This document shows positions 22,480 to 33,414 of a DNA stretch of 64,000 nt, piece by piece; positions within the stretch are counted from its first letter, which is position 1; every line of letters starts with the position of its first letter. Below the pieces are notes generated by a model. It was not told where the DNA came from, did not search any database, and saw only the letters and a program-made list of their open reading frames with translations. The position numbers and the translations under genes are program-made. Source of the DNA: Conoideocrella luteorostrata. Lineage: Eukaryota > Ascomycota > Sordariomycetes > Hypocreales > Clavicipitaceae. Where the stretch lies: the NCBI GenBank assembly GCA_032433595.1, contig JASWJB010000022.1, forward strand, positions 124,001-188,000. The letters are read 5' to 3'.

Positions 22480-24063
22480 ATGCCTCCGTTAAGCCGCATC
22501 TTCGCACTGTCACAGCAGTGCGCCAACTTGAAGCAGGCAATGCCCAAGACCCTCCCGGTGGACATCCCCATTGACGAAGAGCGAATTCCAGGTTACAAGA
22601 GACAGAACTTCTACCATCCAAATCCTGGGGACACAATAGGCCGTCACTATCTTCTCAAAGCCAAGGTTGGATGGGGTTCCACGTCGACGGTCTGGCTTGC
22701 TCAGAGGGGCCCGTTAGTGGTAGGCGTCGATATTCTGGTCCATGCTTGATGGCTAATTTATAACCCGTTCTAGCACCTGGTTTAAAAGGAAGAACTACTT
22801 TGCTATAAAAATCAGCACAAACAACTACTGCGACGGCGAGGCGGCCAAGGAACTGCTCATGTCAAAACATCTAGTATCCGGTAACAGAAATCACTGGGGC
22901 CACGATTTACTTGTCACAGCTGTTGATCATTTTACTATTAATACCCCCAACGGGCCGCACGTTTGTCTAGTATTTGAGCCAATGCGAGACCCTCTATGGC
23001 TGTTCAGACAGCGCCTGCCGACAGGAAAGATAACGTCTACTGTCCTTCCGCTGTTTAAGCTTTACATCCGCGGCATGCTGTATGCTCTTGACTATTTGCA
23101 CAGAGATCGACACGTTATTCACACAGGTGAGTCAGCCCCCCTCCACCCCCCCCCAAATATTTTCTTGATGTCTTTCTTGAGCTGATGTGGGGGCAAGACC
23201 TCAAGTTGGACAACATTCTCATGACGTTTGAGCACAACTCAGTCATAGAGCAGTTTGTTCAAGCACAGACACCAGGGCAAATGCCGTGTAAAGTCGTTGG
23301 AGGGGACATGATTTACCTCTGCCACAACAACTTTGGCGATATCCAAGAAGAGCACCTCCGGAACGTGGTTCCCAAGATCGCCGACTTCGGGCTATCCCAG
23401 CGCGGAGATAACGACGAGCCGTTGATTCATCCCATACAACCGAGCCATTGCCATGCACCTGAAGTATTACTTGGCACAGGGTGGTCTTATAGTGCTGATA
23501 TTTGGAATTTTGGCATCGTGGCAAGTACATGCACCAGCTCATCTGTGCTATTTCTCAAGTCTAACTGCCGCACCGCAGATATGGGATCTCCTTACCAAGC
23601 GAAAGTTATTCATCGCCCAGGACGACGCATCCAACTATTGCGCGGCGCACCACCTCGCCGAGATGATTGCTTTGATTGGTCCCGTTCCCGATGCCTTGCT
23701 ACAGCGACAGAGAAACATGCGGCATTGGTGCTGGGAACCAGGCATCCCTAATACGCAAGGTAAAATCTGCAATAATGCGGCAGACTATTTTGGCGGCCCA
23801 TTCTTTGATGATGACGGTGAGTGCAGATGGCGTTGGCCGCCTCCAATGGCCCCCTGACTCTTTTGGCTGCTGACGTTCCAGGGGTATTTATGCGTCATGA
23901 CCTGATTCCGTTTCATCGTCAGCTGGGAAAGGAAGTTCCTGACTGTATTGATGCTGATGACAGGGATCGCTTTCTTACATTCTTGAAGCGAATGATATGC
24001 TGGCTTCCGGAGGAAAGGGCAACGGCAGAAGATTTGGCAAAAGATCCTTGGCTTCGTTCCTAG
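22480..24063 (+). CDS. SRPK-like serine/threonine protein kinase
   Basis: Five exons, 22480-22712, 22774-23126, 23198-23520, 23579-23816 and 23882-24063, join to 442 residues. Kinase landmarks in order: glycine loop VGWGSTSTVW (63-72), Lys90 in FAIKIS, catalytic loop HTDLKLDN (194-201), DFG at 258-260, and CHAPEVLLGTGWSYSADIWNFG. This resembles the small fungal SRPK-like kinases that phosphorylate Ser/Arg-rich proteins, without the long spacer insert of classical SRPKs. The third intron (23521-23578) appears to use a GC donor, GCAAGT. All catalytic residues are present, so activity is likely. An AATAAA lies 16 nt after the stop. Two copies of one LTR family flank the locus. Confidence 0.85.
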
Positions 24064-24612
24064 TCAAGAAAATAAGACAATAAAGGCAATAGGTAGTAGC
24101 TAAATAGTGTATAGCTCTTTTTTTTTATTTAAATAATAAGGCTGTGTCTCGGGTAACGAGGCAGTGTAAAGAAGCTGTAAGCAGCCACGAAAAGAGAAGG
24201 AAAATTAGCTATAATAGGAGCTATGTTAGTTACCTTTCGGCTACCCTATTTATACAACAATATTAGGCTTCGTATCTTGACTTGTTTTCTCCCTCTTAGA
24301 CAGACACAGAGACTTATTAAATATATTGCATTTGAAGCCGATGATCCAGATCATTGCACAACCCTGTGCAGCCCACACTAACCGTCACGGAGGATCGAGA
24401 CAGGCTGATGAATCGCAATAATACAGCTTGTAAGAGGCGCAAGAGCGAGTCTGAAACGGGCTTCTGAATTAGCTAGTCATTGGCTAAACGTAATATATTA
24501 ATAGTAATCTCAATAGCTATAAGAAGAACAGGTTTCGGACTCTATGAAAAGAGAGGGTGCTGCCTGAGTGCTCATAATATTTCATGATTGACACATCATG
24601 AAACATGAGATC
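24064..24612. other. Intergenic stretch containing a truncated LTR
   Basis: Between the kinase stop and the 3' end of the convergent NmrA-like gene. Apart from the LTR fragment (24230-24377) I see only AT-rich sequence with no coding support. Confidence 0.6.
24230..24377 (+). mobile_element. 5'-truncated LTR (family A)
   Basis: Begins within the family at TTACCTTTCGGCTACCCTAT and runs to GTGCAGCCCACA, so the first 50-60 bp are missing. The 3' flank is CTAAC. The internal GACAGACACAGAGACTTATT and GATCCAGATCATTGCACAAC blocks match the other copies. Confidence 0.8.
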
Positions 24613-25536
24613 TTATTGGGCTGGCAGGCACTCCAAAAGTCGAGCCTTGTCTCTCTGTAACGAAGCCTCGAGCGGAGTAAAAGGTATACCGAACTTGCTT
24701 TGGACTTCTTTGGCTGTAGCCAGGGGTGTGCTGAAGTCTTTTGCGCTCGCCAAAAGTTGGAATCGTTGCCCAAATACCGTAAGCCTTGCATCCTCCACTT
24801 CTGCAGGCGTTCTTTTTCTCAGCCCCACGTTTCTCCCACTGATTTTAGCAAGTAGATTGCGTGCCTCCTCCATCGTGAGCGTTTCGTTGCGAAGTTCTAT
24901 CTCCTGGCCGCCGAATTTGGCTTGATCCTGTAACGCTGCGGCGGCGTATTTGCCAACATCGTGTGCGTCTGTGAGGGGTGCCAGGGCACCGTCATCAAAT
25001 GCATGGTCTAGCTCTCCATGTGTAGGGAGCCTGGGGTAGTTTTGAGGAGCGCCCGGCAGCAGGAAGTCTTGATGCAAGATGGCCGGCCGAAGAATGGTGT
25101 AAGCTTTGAACTTGGCTCCACGAACGGTTTCCTCTACCTCAGCCTTGGACACGAAATACTCGCGCAATTGAGCTTTGTCCGTTGCCTCATCGTCCCAGAC
25201 AGCCTTATTGCCTGCGGAGATGGTTGTGCTCACGACAATGCTTTCGACTCCAGCTTTCTCGCACGCCTCCACGACGGTCCTGGCCTGTAGTACCTCCAGA
25301 CCTGGGATGGGGAAAGTATTCAAGAAAACTCCGGTGCAGCCTTGTGCTGCTTTAAATATTTCGTCATAGTTCTTGCTTTCGCCTTGGAAGAGCGTTACAC
25401 CCGGAGCCTTCAAGATTGACGGGACCTTTTTTAGGTTGCGGACCACTGCGTGGACTTTGGCGTTTCCTGCAAGCAGATGCTTTACAACCCACTGGCCCTG
25501 CTCGCCAGTTGCCTGTGTAACCAAGTAGGTAGCCAT
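24613..25536 (-). CDS. NmrA-like NAD(P)-binding atypical SDR
   Basis: Single-exon protein of 307 residues. The N-terminus has the Rossmann glycine motif VTQATGEQGQWVV, and the core shows VVRNLKKVPSILKAPGVTLF, GVFLNTFP and IVVSTTISAG, which are typical of NmrA-like proteins that bind NADP(H) either as redox sensors or as reductases. No canonical Tyr-x3-Lys site is conserved, as usual for this group. The ATG at 25536 was chosen because the upstream in-frame extension is not Rossmann-like. A TATATAAG box lies about 135 nt upstream. The divergent neighbour across 755 bp is a Zn2Cys6 factor, which may regulate it. Confidence 0.85.
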   Translation of the reverse strand: MATYLVTQATGEQGQWVVKHLLAGNAKVHAVVRNLKKVPSILKAPGVTLFQGESKNYDEIFKAAQGCTGVFLNTFPIPGLEVLQARTVVEACEKAGVESIVVSTTISAGNKAVWDDEATDKAQLREYFVSKAEVEETVRGAKFKAYTILRPAILHQDFLLPGAPQNYPRLPTHGELDHAFDDGALAPLTDAHDVGKYAAAALQDQAKFGGQEIELRNETLTMEEARNLLAKISGRNVGLRKRTPAEVEDARLTVFGQRFQLLASAKDFSTPLATAKEVQSKFGIPFTPLEASLQRDKARLLECLPAQ

Positions 25537-26291
25537 GTCAACAGGGATGAGTAAATGATGAGTAAAATGAGTAAATAGAATGGAATTTCTGCAGAGGAAA
25601 GCTTGAAAGTGTGTTTGGAGATAAGTTGTGCTGCGAGTTGGCATTTCGGAGGACGTGGCAGCACACGGCTTATATAGACGAGTAGCTCACGGGCCCAGCT
25701 GGGCGTGTCTTACGCAAACAGGTTGCAGGTTGATTTCTAATTCGCCGCATGCTTATTAATTTCCTAAGCCGATGTATTCCGGGGGACTCGTCGAATATGC
25801 AACGTAGTTGGTTGAAAGACCGAGAAGACTCCTTGTTTGACCTCAAGAAGAAGGCTAACAATATCTTAGGCTCGACAAAACTTGCCTCGGGTGGGTCTCG
25901 AAGCAGGTGGTCCGCTCCGACTTATATCGCTATTGGTTGACCGTGGATTTAGGTAAATGGGGCCTCGCTTGCCGTTCTGTTCGGACTAAATGGGGACTGC
26001 GCGTCTCGGAGGTAACTACCCTTCCCCCCCTCCCTCGAATTAGGGAGCTGACAAATGACGCTCCATCGCAGTCGGAAGCCGGTGGTAATGCAGACAGACT
26101 TCTACATTGCCATGGCCAGTGCTTCTCGGATGCCATCTTTATGAGCCAGCAGGGCGATACAGGTCATGTTGGCAATGCTGGGACGCCTCGACGGCTGGTG
26201 AACAGCCAACCCGCGTTTGTGCGACTCGACCCGCTTCTCCAATCTTCGGGTTCTGCACCCAAGATACCGACCGAACCAGTCCATTGTCGCG
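25537..26291. promoter_or_regulatory. Divergent intergenic region between the NmrA-like and Zn2Cys6 genes
   Basis: 755 bp separate the two divergent starts. Frames in this stretch (for example 25907-26611) read across the real first exon of the Zn2Cys6 gene in the wrong frame and show no domain. A shared promoter is likely. Confidence 0.45.
25669..25676 (-). promoter_or_regulatory. TATA box of the NmrA-like gene
   Basis: On the minus strand the sequence reads TATATAAG, about 135 nt upstream of the ATG at 25536. Confidence 0.4.
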
Positions 26292-28017
26292 ATGAGATCT
26301 CGAAAGGGCTGCTGGACATGCAAGGGTTAGCTCCTGTGCGAATCAACCCCAAGCATAGACACTCTGGACTAATCGCGCTTCTCCAGCTCGGAGGGTCCAA
26401 TGTGATGGCGGCCTACCTACCTGCCAGAAATGCTCCCGAGCCCAGCGACACTGCCAAGGGTATGACATGCGCCTGTCATGGCCGAAAGAGGACGATAAAC
26501 GGCGTGCGACCACGGGTGATTTGCCGTTGGTTGCTTTTACTCCGACCCCAAGGGCCAATGTCTCATTTATTAATACAACGTGGAGGGATATGGAGTTTTA
26601 TCACCATCTAGTTCCACATGTAAATGCGCCTCATCTGAGTGAAGCAACTCCAGAGACATGGAGTGCGCCTCGACTGGGAGCGGACAATATGGACCTCATC
26701 AAGCACTGTAAGCGTGAAACAAGGCGCCCGATGAACGGCGGCATGGCTTTAAAGACTCACAACAAGGATTAGTTCACGATTCCGCCTACCTCTCGCTAGT
26801 TACATTCGACGTAGACGCTTCGGGATTGCGGGAGACACTTGTCAGGATGGCCGTCGCAAACGGCACGGTCGCAGGACGCGCTCTTTTCTACGCCTTGCTT
26901 GCGTTCTCCTCGCTGCATCGGAGTAGATACAGCCAGCAGGCTGTGCAGCTAAAGATATCGGCGCTCCATAACTTGTCTGCTTCTGCGAATGAAGAACCAC
27001 TGACTTTGGCCGAAGCTGCGCAACGGGTGGCTGCATCTATGCTTCTGGGCGCTTTTGATGTGCGTCGCCAATATTTCAAAGCCGAGAATGAACATTTGTG
27101 CTGACGTGCGGATAGATTCTGCTGCCGTCTACAAGTTCGGGCGAGTGGCTGTGGCACACCCAGGGGGCCATGGACATTGTCCAGTCGACGGGCCTCAAAG
27201 ATCAATTGTTTGAAAGCGGCATCGGGCATCTGCTCAATTGGGTCTACTATCATGATACGCTTTCTCGATTTCCCCTGCGCCACTGGCAACACGAGTCGCT
27301 GGCTAGACAGTGCTCAGAAAAACCCTGCTCCGATTCCCAGGATGTCCAGCATCTGCCTTTATTGAGACATAGACCAGTACGATGGCTGAGACTCCTCATG
27401 AGCTGCATTGTCCTTCAACATTCACTAATGCTCCTCTGTAGGCGCCGCCTTCTCCCAACCCATCCTATGCAATATTGAATCTCCTATCTGAGACCTGCGG
27501 CACGTTGCTCGAACCATGGGACCCCCGAAGCCGTAGTGCAGAGTACCGCGACCGTCTGCAAGCGCTCGAAGGGCGGGTTGGAAACGTCCATAGAAAACCG
27601 GGAGTGTCGGTCAGTTCGGGTCCTGACGCGGAACTTGCAGTGGACGTTTGGCAGACAGCAACACGAGTCTACCTGGTACGGGCTTCGCAGAGCGTTTGGG
27701 ACAAGCCCGCGAGTCTCGACTCATTGGTCGACTGGGCATTCGCCGGGCCCATCAGAACCTGCAGCTGCCCTCACTTCTTTCCCCTGTTCATTCTTGCCTG
27801 CGAGGCTCGGACGGATGAGCGAAGAACAGCCATTCTCAATCTGATCGACCGGAACTCTTTGCGCGACGCCGGAAGAAGCAAGACGTGGCTCAGGGATATC
27901 ATCCAGCCGATCTGGGCGCATCAGGATCTCCACGAGGACAGCGATTTACTGGTGAACTACGTCGGCGCGATGAACGCTACGATCAGCTCGACCAACTCTG
28001 TTCCTTCCTTTGTGTAG
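26292..28017 (+). CDS. Zn2Cys6 transcription factor with Fungal_trans_2-like domain
   Basis: Five exons, 26292-26325, 26387-26707, 26773-27059, 27116-27376 and 27442-28017, give 492 residues with every junction in frame. The binuclear zinc cluster is complete only after splicing: C7, C10, C17, C24, C27 and C34, followed by the QGYDMRLSWP phrase common in this TF class. The middle domain contains RMAVANGTVAGRALFYALLA and EWLWHTQGAMDIVQ, typical of the PF11951-type regulatory domain. The first coding exon is only 34 nt, and its intron splits the cluster between C10 and C17. It is probably a nuclear regulator of neighbouring genes, either the NmrA-like or the epimerase gene; the target is not shown by sequence. 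Confidence 0.85.
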
Positions 28018-28779
28018 GGCCTTTGTTTGAAGACACCCAGCAATGAGACCATGAGACACGTAACAAGAGTAGATACAATACCAGTCAAAGACAGAAATTG
28101 GAGCATTGACGGGGGTGCGCTGGTATTGGCTGCTATGGTCTTCGAAGAAGATTCGGTCGCAGAGTTTTAGTAGACCACATCCACCAATCACAGCATTTAC
28201 GAGAAATAACAAGAGATAGTACTGGCTAAGAAGACTCGCTGCTTGTGAATATTTTCTCCTTTTGATGTATTTTCCTCTGTTTGTCAGTTATGCTCCTGCC
28301 CACGGTTTCTTAGTAGACTGCCCCCCGCGTTCCCCTCCGTTTCTCGGCGGGGGTGACGGGCGACAGGTGGGTGGAGGACGTTCTGGACGATCGAGGCTCA
28401 CATTCCTGTAGGGAAAAGGCGCATTCAAAATACCACTCTGCCTTGTGGTTTTTTTTTTTTTTTTCTACTGTTATCTACTGTTTTCTTCATTTTTCCTTCA
28501 TCTTCTTTTATTGGGTTGTTTCTGACGTCGATCGTCGGTAGAAAGGTAACGTAAATGCCGCCCAGTGAGTCAGCCAGCCCACCTGCCTAAATAGACTGTC
28601 GGCCAATGACTAACTCGGTCGCAAAGCTCCAGGGCCTCTGAGACCTGAGTGAGCTGTCGACACATCAGGAATAAAGGCTGCTGGGGAGCCGCATCGAAAG
28701 TTTGAGATACAAGTAGCAAAAATAAACATAAAAATACAAACACCTCAAACGACTCAGACAAGTCATCATCAAAGCAGGC
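28018..28779. other. Intergenic region upstream of the epimerase gene
   Basis: No gene supported. It contains a 16-nt T run (28449-28464) and GC-rich CCCCCCGCGTTCCCC-like sequence near 28320. It probably includes the epimerase promoter. Confidence 0.5.
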
Positions 28780-29781
28780 ATGTCTTCTCACGACGTTCTC
28801 GTCACGGGCTCATCGGGCCATCTGGGCACCGCCTTGATGCTCAAACTACCGTCGCTCGGCTTCAACCCTGTGGGCATGGACATCGTGGCCTCGCCAACCA
28901 CCCAGCACGTCGGGGCGATTACCGACCGCGCCTTGGTCTCGCGCATCTTGCAGAAGAGCGCCATCAAGCATGTCCTGCACGCGGCGACCCTCCACAAACC
29001 CCACGTGGGCAGCCACACCAAGGAGCAGTTCGTCGAGACCAACATCACCGGCACGCTGGTCCTCCTGGAGGAGACGGCCAGGCTGGGACCCCAGATCGAA
29101 AGCTTCGTCTTCTTCAGCACCACGAGCACGTTTGGGCTCGCCCTCAGCCCCAAGCCGGGATCGCCCGCGGCCTGGATCGACGAGACGGTCGTGCCGGTGC
29201 CCAAGAACATCTACGGCGTGACCAAGGTCGCTGCAGAGGACATGTGCGCTCTCGTGCAGAGGCAGACCGGCATGCCTGTCCTGGTGCTGCGCGTCAGCCG
29301 CTTCTTCCCCGAGGAGGACGACGATGACGCCAGGCGCGGCGCCATGGGCGATGACAACCTGAAGGTTTTGGAGCTGGCATACCGGCGGTGCGACATTGCG
29401 GACGTCGTGTCGGCGTCCCTGTGTGCCATGCGGAGAGCAAGGGACATCAAATGGGCCAAGTATATCATCAGCGCGCCACCGCCTTTCGCCAACAATGCCG
29501 CCACGCTGGCTGCCCTGGATGCCGACCCCGCCGGAGCATTCGGCAAGATTGCTCCCTCGGTCAACCAAGTTTTTGGGAACAAGGGATGGACACACCTCGA
29601 AAGGGTCGACCGCGTGTATGACTCGAGCAAGGCTGTGCGCGAACTGGGGTGGAAGCCGGAGTATACATTTGCGGAGGCCATCGAGAGGGTTGGCAAAGGG
29701 AAGCCATGGAAGAGTGACTTGGTTGACTTGGTTGGAAAGAAAGGGTACCATGCTACGAGCATGGGTGTGTACACCAAGTGA
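28780..29781 (+). CDS. Extended SDR, NAD-dependent epimerase/dehydratase-like
   Basis: Single-exon protein of 333 residues. It has a Rossmann motif VTGSSGHLG (about residues 8-16), a nucleotide-sugar-epimerase-like FVFFSTTSTFG, and the catalytic YGVTK (Y145, K149). This predicts an NAD(P)-binding enzyme acting on a nucleotide sugar or a similar carbonyl compound; the exact substrate is not deducible. The coding sequence is clearly GC-richer, with C/G-ending codons, than its neighbours, so the opposite strand carries a long spurious frame. This could reflect strong expression or a different origin. It lies next to a Zn2Cys6 regulator and an NmrA-like gene. Confidence 0.85.
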   Translation: MSSHDVLVTGSSGHLGTALMLKLPSLGFNPVGMDIVASPTTQHVGAITDRALVSRILQKSAIKHVLHAATLHKPHVGSHTKEQFVETNITGTLVLLEETARLGPQIESFVFFSTTSTFGLALSPKPGSPAAWIDETVVPVPKNIYGVTKVAAEDMCALVQRQTGMPVLVLRVSRFFPEEDDDDARRGAMGDDNLKVLELAYRRCDIADVVSASLCAMRRARDIKWAKYIISAPPPFANNAATLAALDADPAGAFGKIAPSVNQVFGNKGWTHLERVDRVYDSSKAVRELGWKPEYTFAEAIERVGKGKPWKSDLVDLVGKKGYHATSMGVYTK

Positions 29782-30780
29782 TGATATTTAGTGTTGCTTC
29801 ACAAAGAGAGGTCTCACTATTCTGCGAGGCAGTAATTCACTTCTAGTCCGAAATGCGACGAGATGTAGTGTTGTGGTCGCTGCGATCATGCGGCATGCAT
29901 CCGCGCAATAAAAGAAAGGGGGCGGGGCGGGGGAGGGAGAAAAGATAGCAGCAGCATCAGCAAAAGTCAGTCTTGTAATGGTGAGAAGTGGAAACTAGCA
30001 TGGGAACAAGGATAAGCCTCAACCATGTGCACGGCACGGCTGGAAAGTATTCATCTTCTACACGCTAGCGTCGGACACCATCAATATTTCCAGACCGTAA
30101 CGCTATTGTAGATGACCGTGAGCCATAATTACAAAACGGCTGGACTACGGTATGAAAGTCAACCTGCCGTTGTAACTCTTCAACATTCTCCGCGCATCCT
30201 TGATCTCCGGAACCACAACACTACCTCATCACACTCTGCAATATTTCTCGAGACGAACACCGATTCGGGCTCGCTAATGATGGAAGACTTCCCAGTGTAT
30301 CTGTCGCTCTATCTTGAACCTGCCTAGCCAAGGCGGTCACAACGTCCCAGGACCGATCAATCGTTTACAGCGCCGTATGTGGTCGCCCATTCCTACTCAT
30401 ATCGTTAACTGATTAGCTGTCGGTGTTTAAGACTCCGTAGCAGTAGTCCAGCCGCTTGCCAATAAACTCTATCAGAGGCGTCACTCATCTGAGATGGTGT
30501 CGAGATGGCTTTGTTCGGTATCTTCCCGCGTCATGATTTTTTGGGGCGTTTTCTTGTCCGCGTATGGCTTTTGAAACTTGAACGCTAAAGTCGCATCCTC
30601 CCCTTCCCCCAGAATTGGACGGTCGGAATGCAGTCTGCAACTCGTGGATCGACGTTGACGGCTGGGTATAGCCTACCACGTATATTGCTAAATGTTTTAG
30701 CTGGTTTCAATTATTTGGGTTAAAAAATTAATTCTTCGCTTCAAAGGAGGGTAGAGATTTGTAGGAGGCATACGGAGTAG

Positions 30781-30890
30781 GGGCTTCTGATTTGACGTCA
30801 AAAGGTTCCTGCACGAAGCAATAGGTAAAACAATGTATTCAATTCAATGGTAGCTATCTAAGAAGAGAAGAAGAAGAGGAGGTGGACAGT
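30781..30890 (-). mobile_element. Fragment of family B LTR
   Basis: Read on the minus strand it contains CTTCTTCTCTTCTTAGATAGC, a TTGAATACATTGTTTTACC stretch, CTATTGCTTCGTGCAGGAAC and TTTTGACGTCAAATCAGAAG, matching the 3' half of the LTR at 3760-3945 almost base for base. The 5' half is missing. Confidence 0.75.
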
Positions 30891-31454
30891 GCATACCGTG
30901 AGCCGTCATCTCTGTTTGCAATTGTCACCTTGACGTAGTCTACATCCTCTCGTCTCGCAATCATTGGGTGGTTTGCTAGTGCCATGCCCCTCGTAATTGG
31001 GCGAATCAAGGCATACCTCTGATCATGGCTTTTCATTAGCAACATCTTCCACTTTCTCTCGATCTTTAATGAGAGGAAGTGTACATACCGATCACCGAAA
31101 TTGATCTAGAATCCGGTTGATGTTGAGCTGAGGTCGTCATGTCCTCGGGGTGCCATTCTGCTGGGGCTATTAATTTGGCTAGCATTTTCTCTCTGGAAAA
31201 GTCTGAAGCCACCGCGGAACTTTAGATCATAGTGAGAATGCCATTGGATTTACGGTTATCATGGTATTGCTCAGCTGTGTACGGCCCAGTCCATACATCG
31301 TGGTCCACCAGCGTAGTAATTTGATAAATCTTTCTCAATATCCTCTCGACGGCGTACGATTCCCCATTGTGGCGTCGTCTATTGGTTGCTACATCTACCA
31401 ATTCTTGCCGCTGCACTGCATTGACCACTTACTGTTTCAGGCATGTAGCGTTGC

Positions 31455-31647
31455 TGTTGGAATGCCGCCAAGCACAATAGGAAGCACAGAGCTCGTCACG
31501 TGGTCACCTTCTAGCCACGATATTTATACGACGATATCGTGCCTCCCACCGTGACTTCTTTTCTTCTTCTTAGATAACAGACACTTATGGATATATTGAA
31601 TTTGAAGCCGATGATCTAGATCATTGCACAACCCTGTGCAACCCACA
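31455..31647 (+). mobile_element. Solo LTR (family A)
   Basis: A 193-bp copy, TGTTGGAATGCCGCCAAGCA...GTGCAACCCACA, with flanks GTTGC (31450-31454) and GTTAC (31648-31652), a target duplication with one change. It lies about 450 bp beyond the 3' end of the aldolase gene. Confidence 0.85.
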
Positions 31648-32093
31648 GTTACTTTCCGCCAAGACCAAGCCCGGTAATGACCCAATTGTCGTCTTTTTCG
31701 TTGCTATTTACAAAGCGATCACGGCAAAAAAGGGATTATTCGGTCAATTGAGTTTTCGGGTAACGATTCCTGATGCGCTGCAGTATCGGTCTGTGAGATT
31801 GTAAATATCTACTTGCCCACGTTCGTAGCTAACGCCGATATTGTCCTTTATCAGGAACGAAAACCATTGAGTAGGCAAAAGATATGGGACTGCAGGGCCC
31901 TCGCCATGGACCAGAATTACACGGCGAGCTATTAATAGACCGGCTGGTTTTCTTTTCTGCCTATTAGAATCATATGTAGACTGAGTCTATCATCAGCTAG
32001 CACTAGCCTGCCTGTTCTTTTCTGCGAGAAAGACTGTACGAGAATTGTTGGCTTATGCATAAATATATTCTATTATCTGTGATGGACCGTGTT

Positions 32094-33038
32094 TTATGTT
32101 GCTTTTCCTGCAGATCCAACAATTTCCATCCATTGCATAGTTTGATTGACAACTTTATTCACACTCTCCTCTAAAAGCTTTGTGTGGCTTTTCTGTGCCC
32201 CTGCATGTGCCGCAACGTAATCGTAATAGTCGTCTAAAACTAGCCTATTGACGTTGATCTTCGTAGCACCCGCCTTAATACACGCTCGCATAAGGTCCGC
32301 AGAAAAGCCATTTGTTCCATGAAGAGCAATCCAAGTTCGTCCGTCGAGTTGCCTTTTAATTTGGCTGATTCTAGTCATGAAATTTTCAGTATTTGAGCCA
32401 GACACAAGATGAGCAAAGACCACTTACCTGTCAAAATCCAGCTGGGGTCCTTGTGTGCCGTATTTGCCATGTACATTTCCAAACGCTGGTGCCAATACAT
32501 CCACTCCCGTTGCAATAAACTGATCAACCTCCTCTGGAGTGGTTTTACTCGCCTCCAAGCCGACGGTATCTATAACGCCGTCTTCACCACCCTCGATTCT
32601 CCCCGGCTCCGCCTCTGTGGCAATTTGTCTGTCATGACAGTACTTGACCCATTTTCTCGTTTTGCTCAAATTCTCCTCTTTTTCGAAGTGAGACATGTCC
32701 ACCATTATACTATCAAATGGCAAATTGTCTGCAGCATTCTTTATCATGTCCTCATCTTGCGCATGGTCAAGATGGACCGACACTGGGACCTTTGCCCGCT
32801 TTGCTGCATCACTGGCAGTGCGGATGAGAAGTCCGTCAGAGAAGGTGATAGCCCATGGAAAGAACTGGAGGATTAGGGGGGAACGAGCTTTCTCAGCTGC
32901 ACGGACGAGACCAATAATCTGCTCAATATTGTACGCTATAGCTGCTATCACGCCGTAGTTGCCCTTCTCTGCGCTTTCGAGTATCTGGAGATGGCTGTTC
33001 GAGGCCTTCCAATCATCGTCACAACTTGCTGGATCCAT
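32094..33038 (-). CDS. Class II (zinc-dependent) aldolase, ketose/FbaA-like
   Basis: Two exons, 33038-32428 and 32352-32094, give 289 residues with a 75-nt intron (GTAAGT...AAAAG). Class II aldolase hallmarks: catalytic Asp and zinc His in VHLDHAQDEDM (D91, H92), the MVDMSHF block, zinc His in GNVHGKYG (H190), and a third zinc His in ALHGTNG (H215). The enzyme would split or form a carbon-carbon bond of a keto-sugar or keto-sugar phosphate with dihydroxyacetone phosphate, pyruvate or a related donor. The ATG at 33038 was chosen because it precedes the first helix of the barrel. The frame stays open further upstream (to 33158 and beyond), so a longer N-terminus is possible. Neighbours are a lactonase relic, SDRs and a sugar transporter, which points to catabolism of an uncommon sugar. 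Confidence 0.85.
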
Positions 33039-33414
33039 GTAGGGGCAGTTGAGTATGGGTATTAAAAGTACGCCAGGTTTGAGGATAGGCCGGCACTCCG
33101 AGGGATATTTCGTCTCTATATTTTCTTCAGTGATTATTTCCCGGCCTTCGAGCCGCATCGGTTGTGTCGCGAGGATACTGAAATGACGCGCTTAAAACTT
33201 CCACGTGCAAGAGGAACGGCATGCCTCGTCTCGAGGGTCTTGCGAACACAGAGTTCCCGAGAGCAGCAGCCGGCGTTGGTTGCGCATTGAAGGTGTTTTC
33301 CACAATCTTATCCACTTCTATCATCTTAGCCGAGCTACAGAGTAGTTGATTACCAAAGCAAAACCCACCTTCGGAGCGAAACTATAGTTATTTGTAGACT
33401 ACCACGACAAATAA
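33039..33414. other. Divergent spacer between the aldolase and the lactonase relic
   Basis: Contains a minus-strand frame (33324-33127) without a recognised domain, which may include 5' exon sequence of the aldolase or be non-coding. Probably promoter DNA for both flanking loci. Confidence 0.4.

Larger units (their letters stand above)
29782..32093. other. Gene-free interval with LTR sequences
   Basis: No gene supported apart from LTRs at about 30781-30890 and 31455-31647. A minus frame at 31222-31428 has no recognised domain. A G-rich run GGGGGCGGGGCGGGGGAGGG lies near 29919. Confidence 0.55.

Noticed and set aside
23753..23785. GTAAAATC...GGCAG as an intron in exon 4 of the kinase gene
   Set aside because: It would be only about 24 nt, too short for fungal splicing, and the frame is open through it.
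25907..26611. 234-codon plus-strand frame
   Set aside because: It overlaps the first exons of the Zn2Cys6 gene in another frame; the zinc-cluster reading explains the region fully.
28846..29751. 301-codon open frame on the minus strand
   Set aside because: It is antisense to the epimerase gene and results from that gene's GC-rich third positions; it shows no domain.
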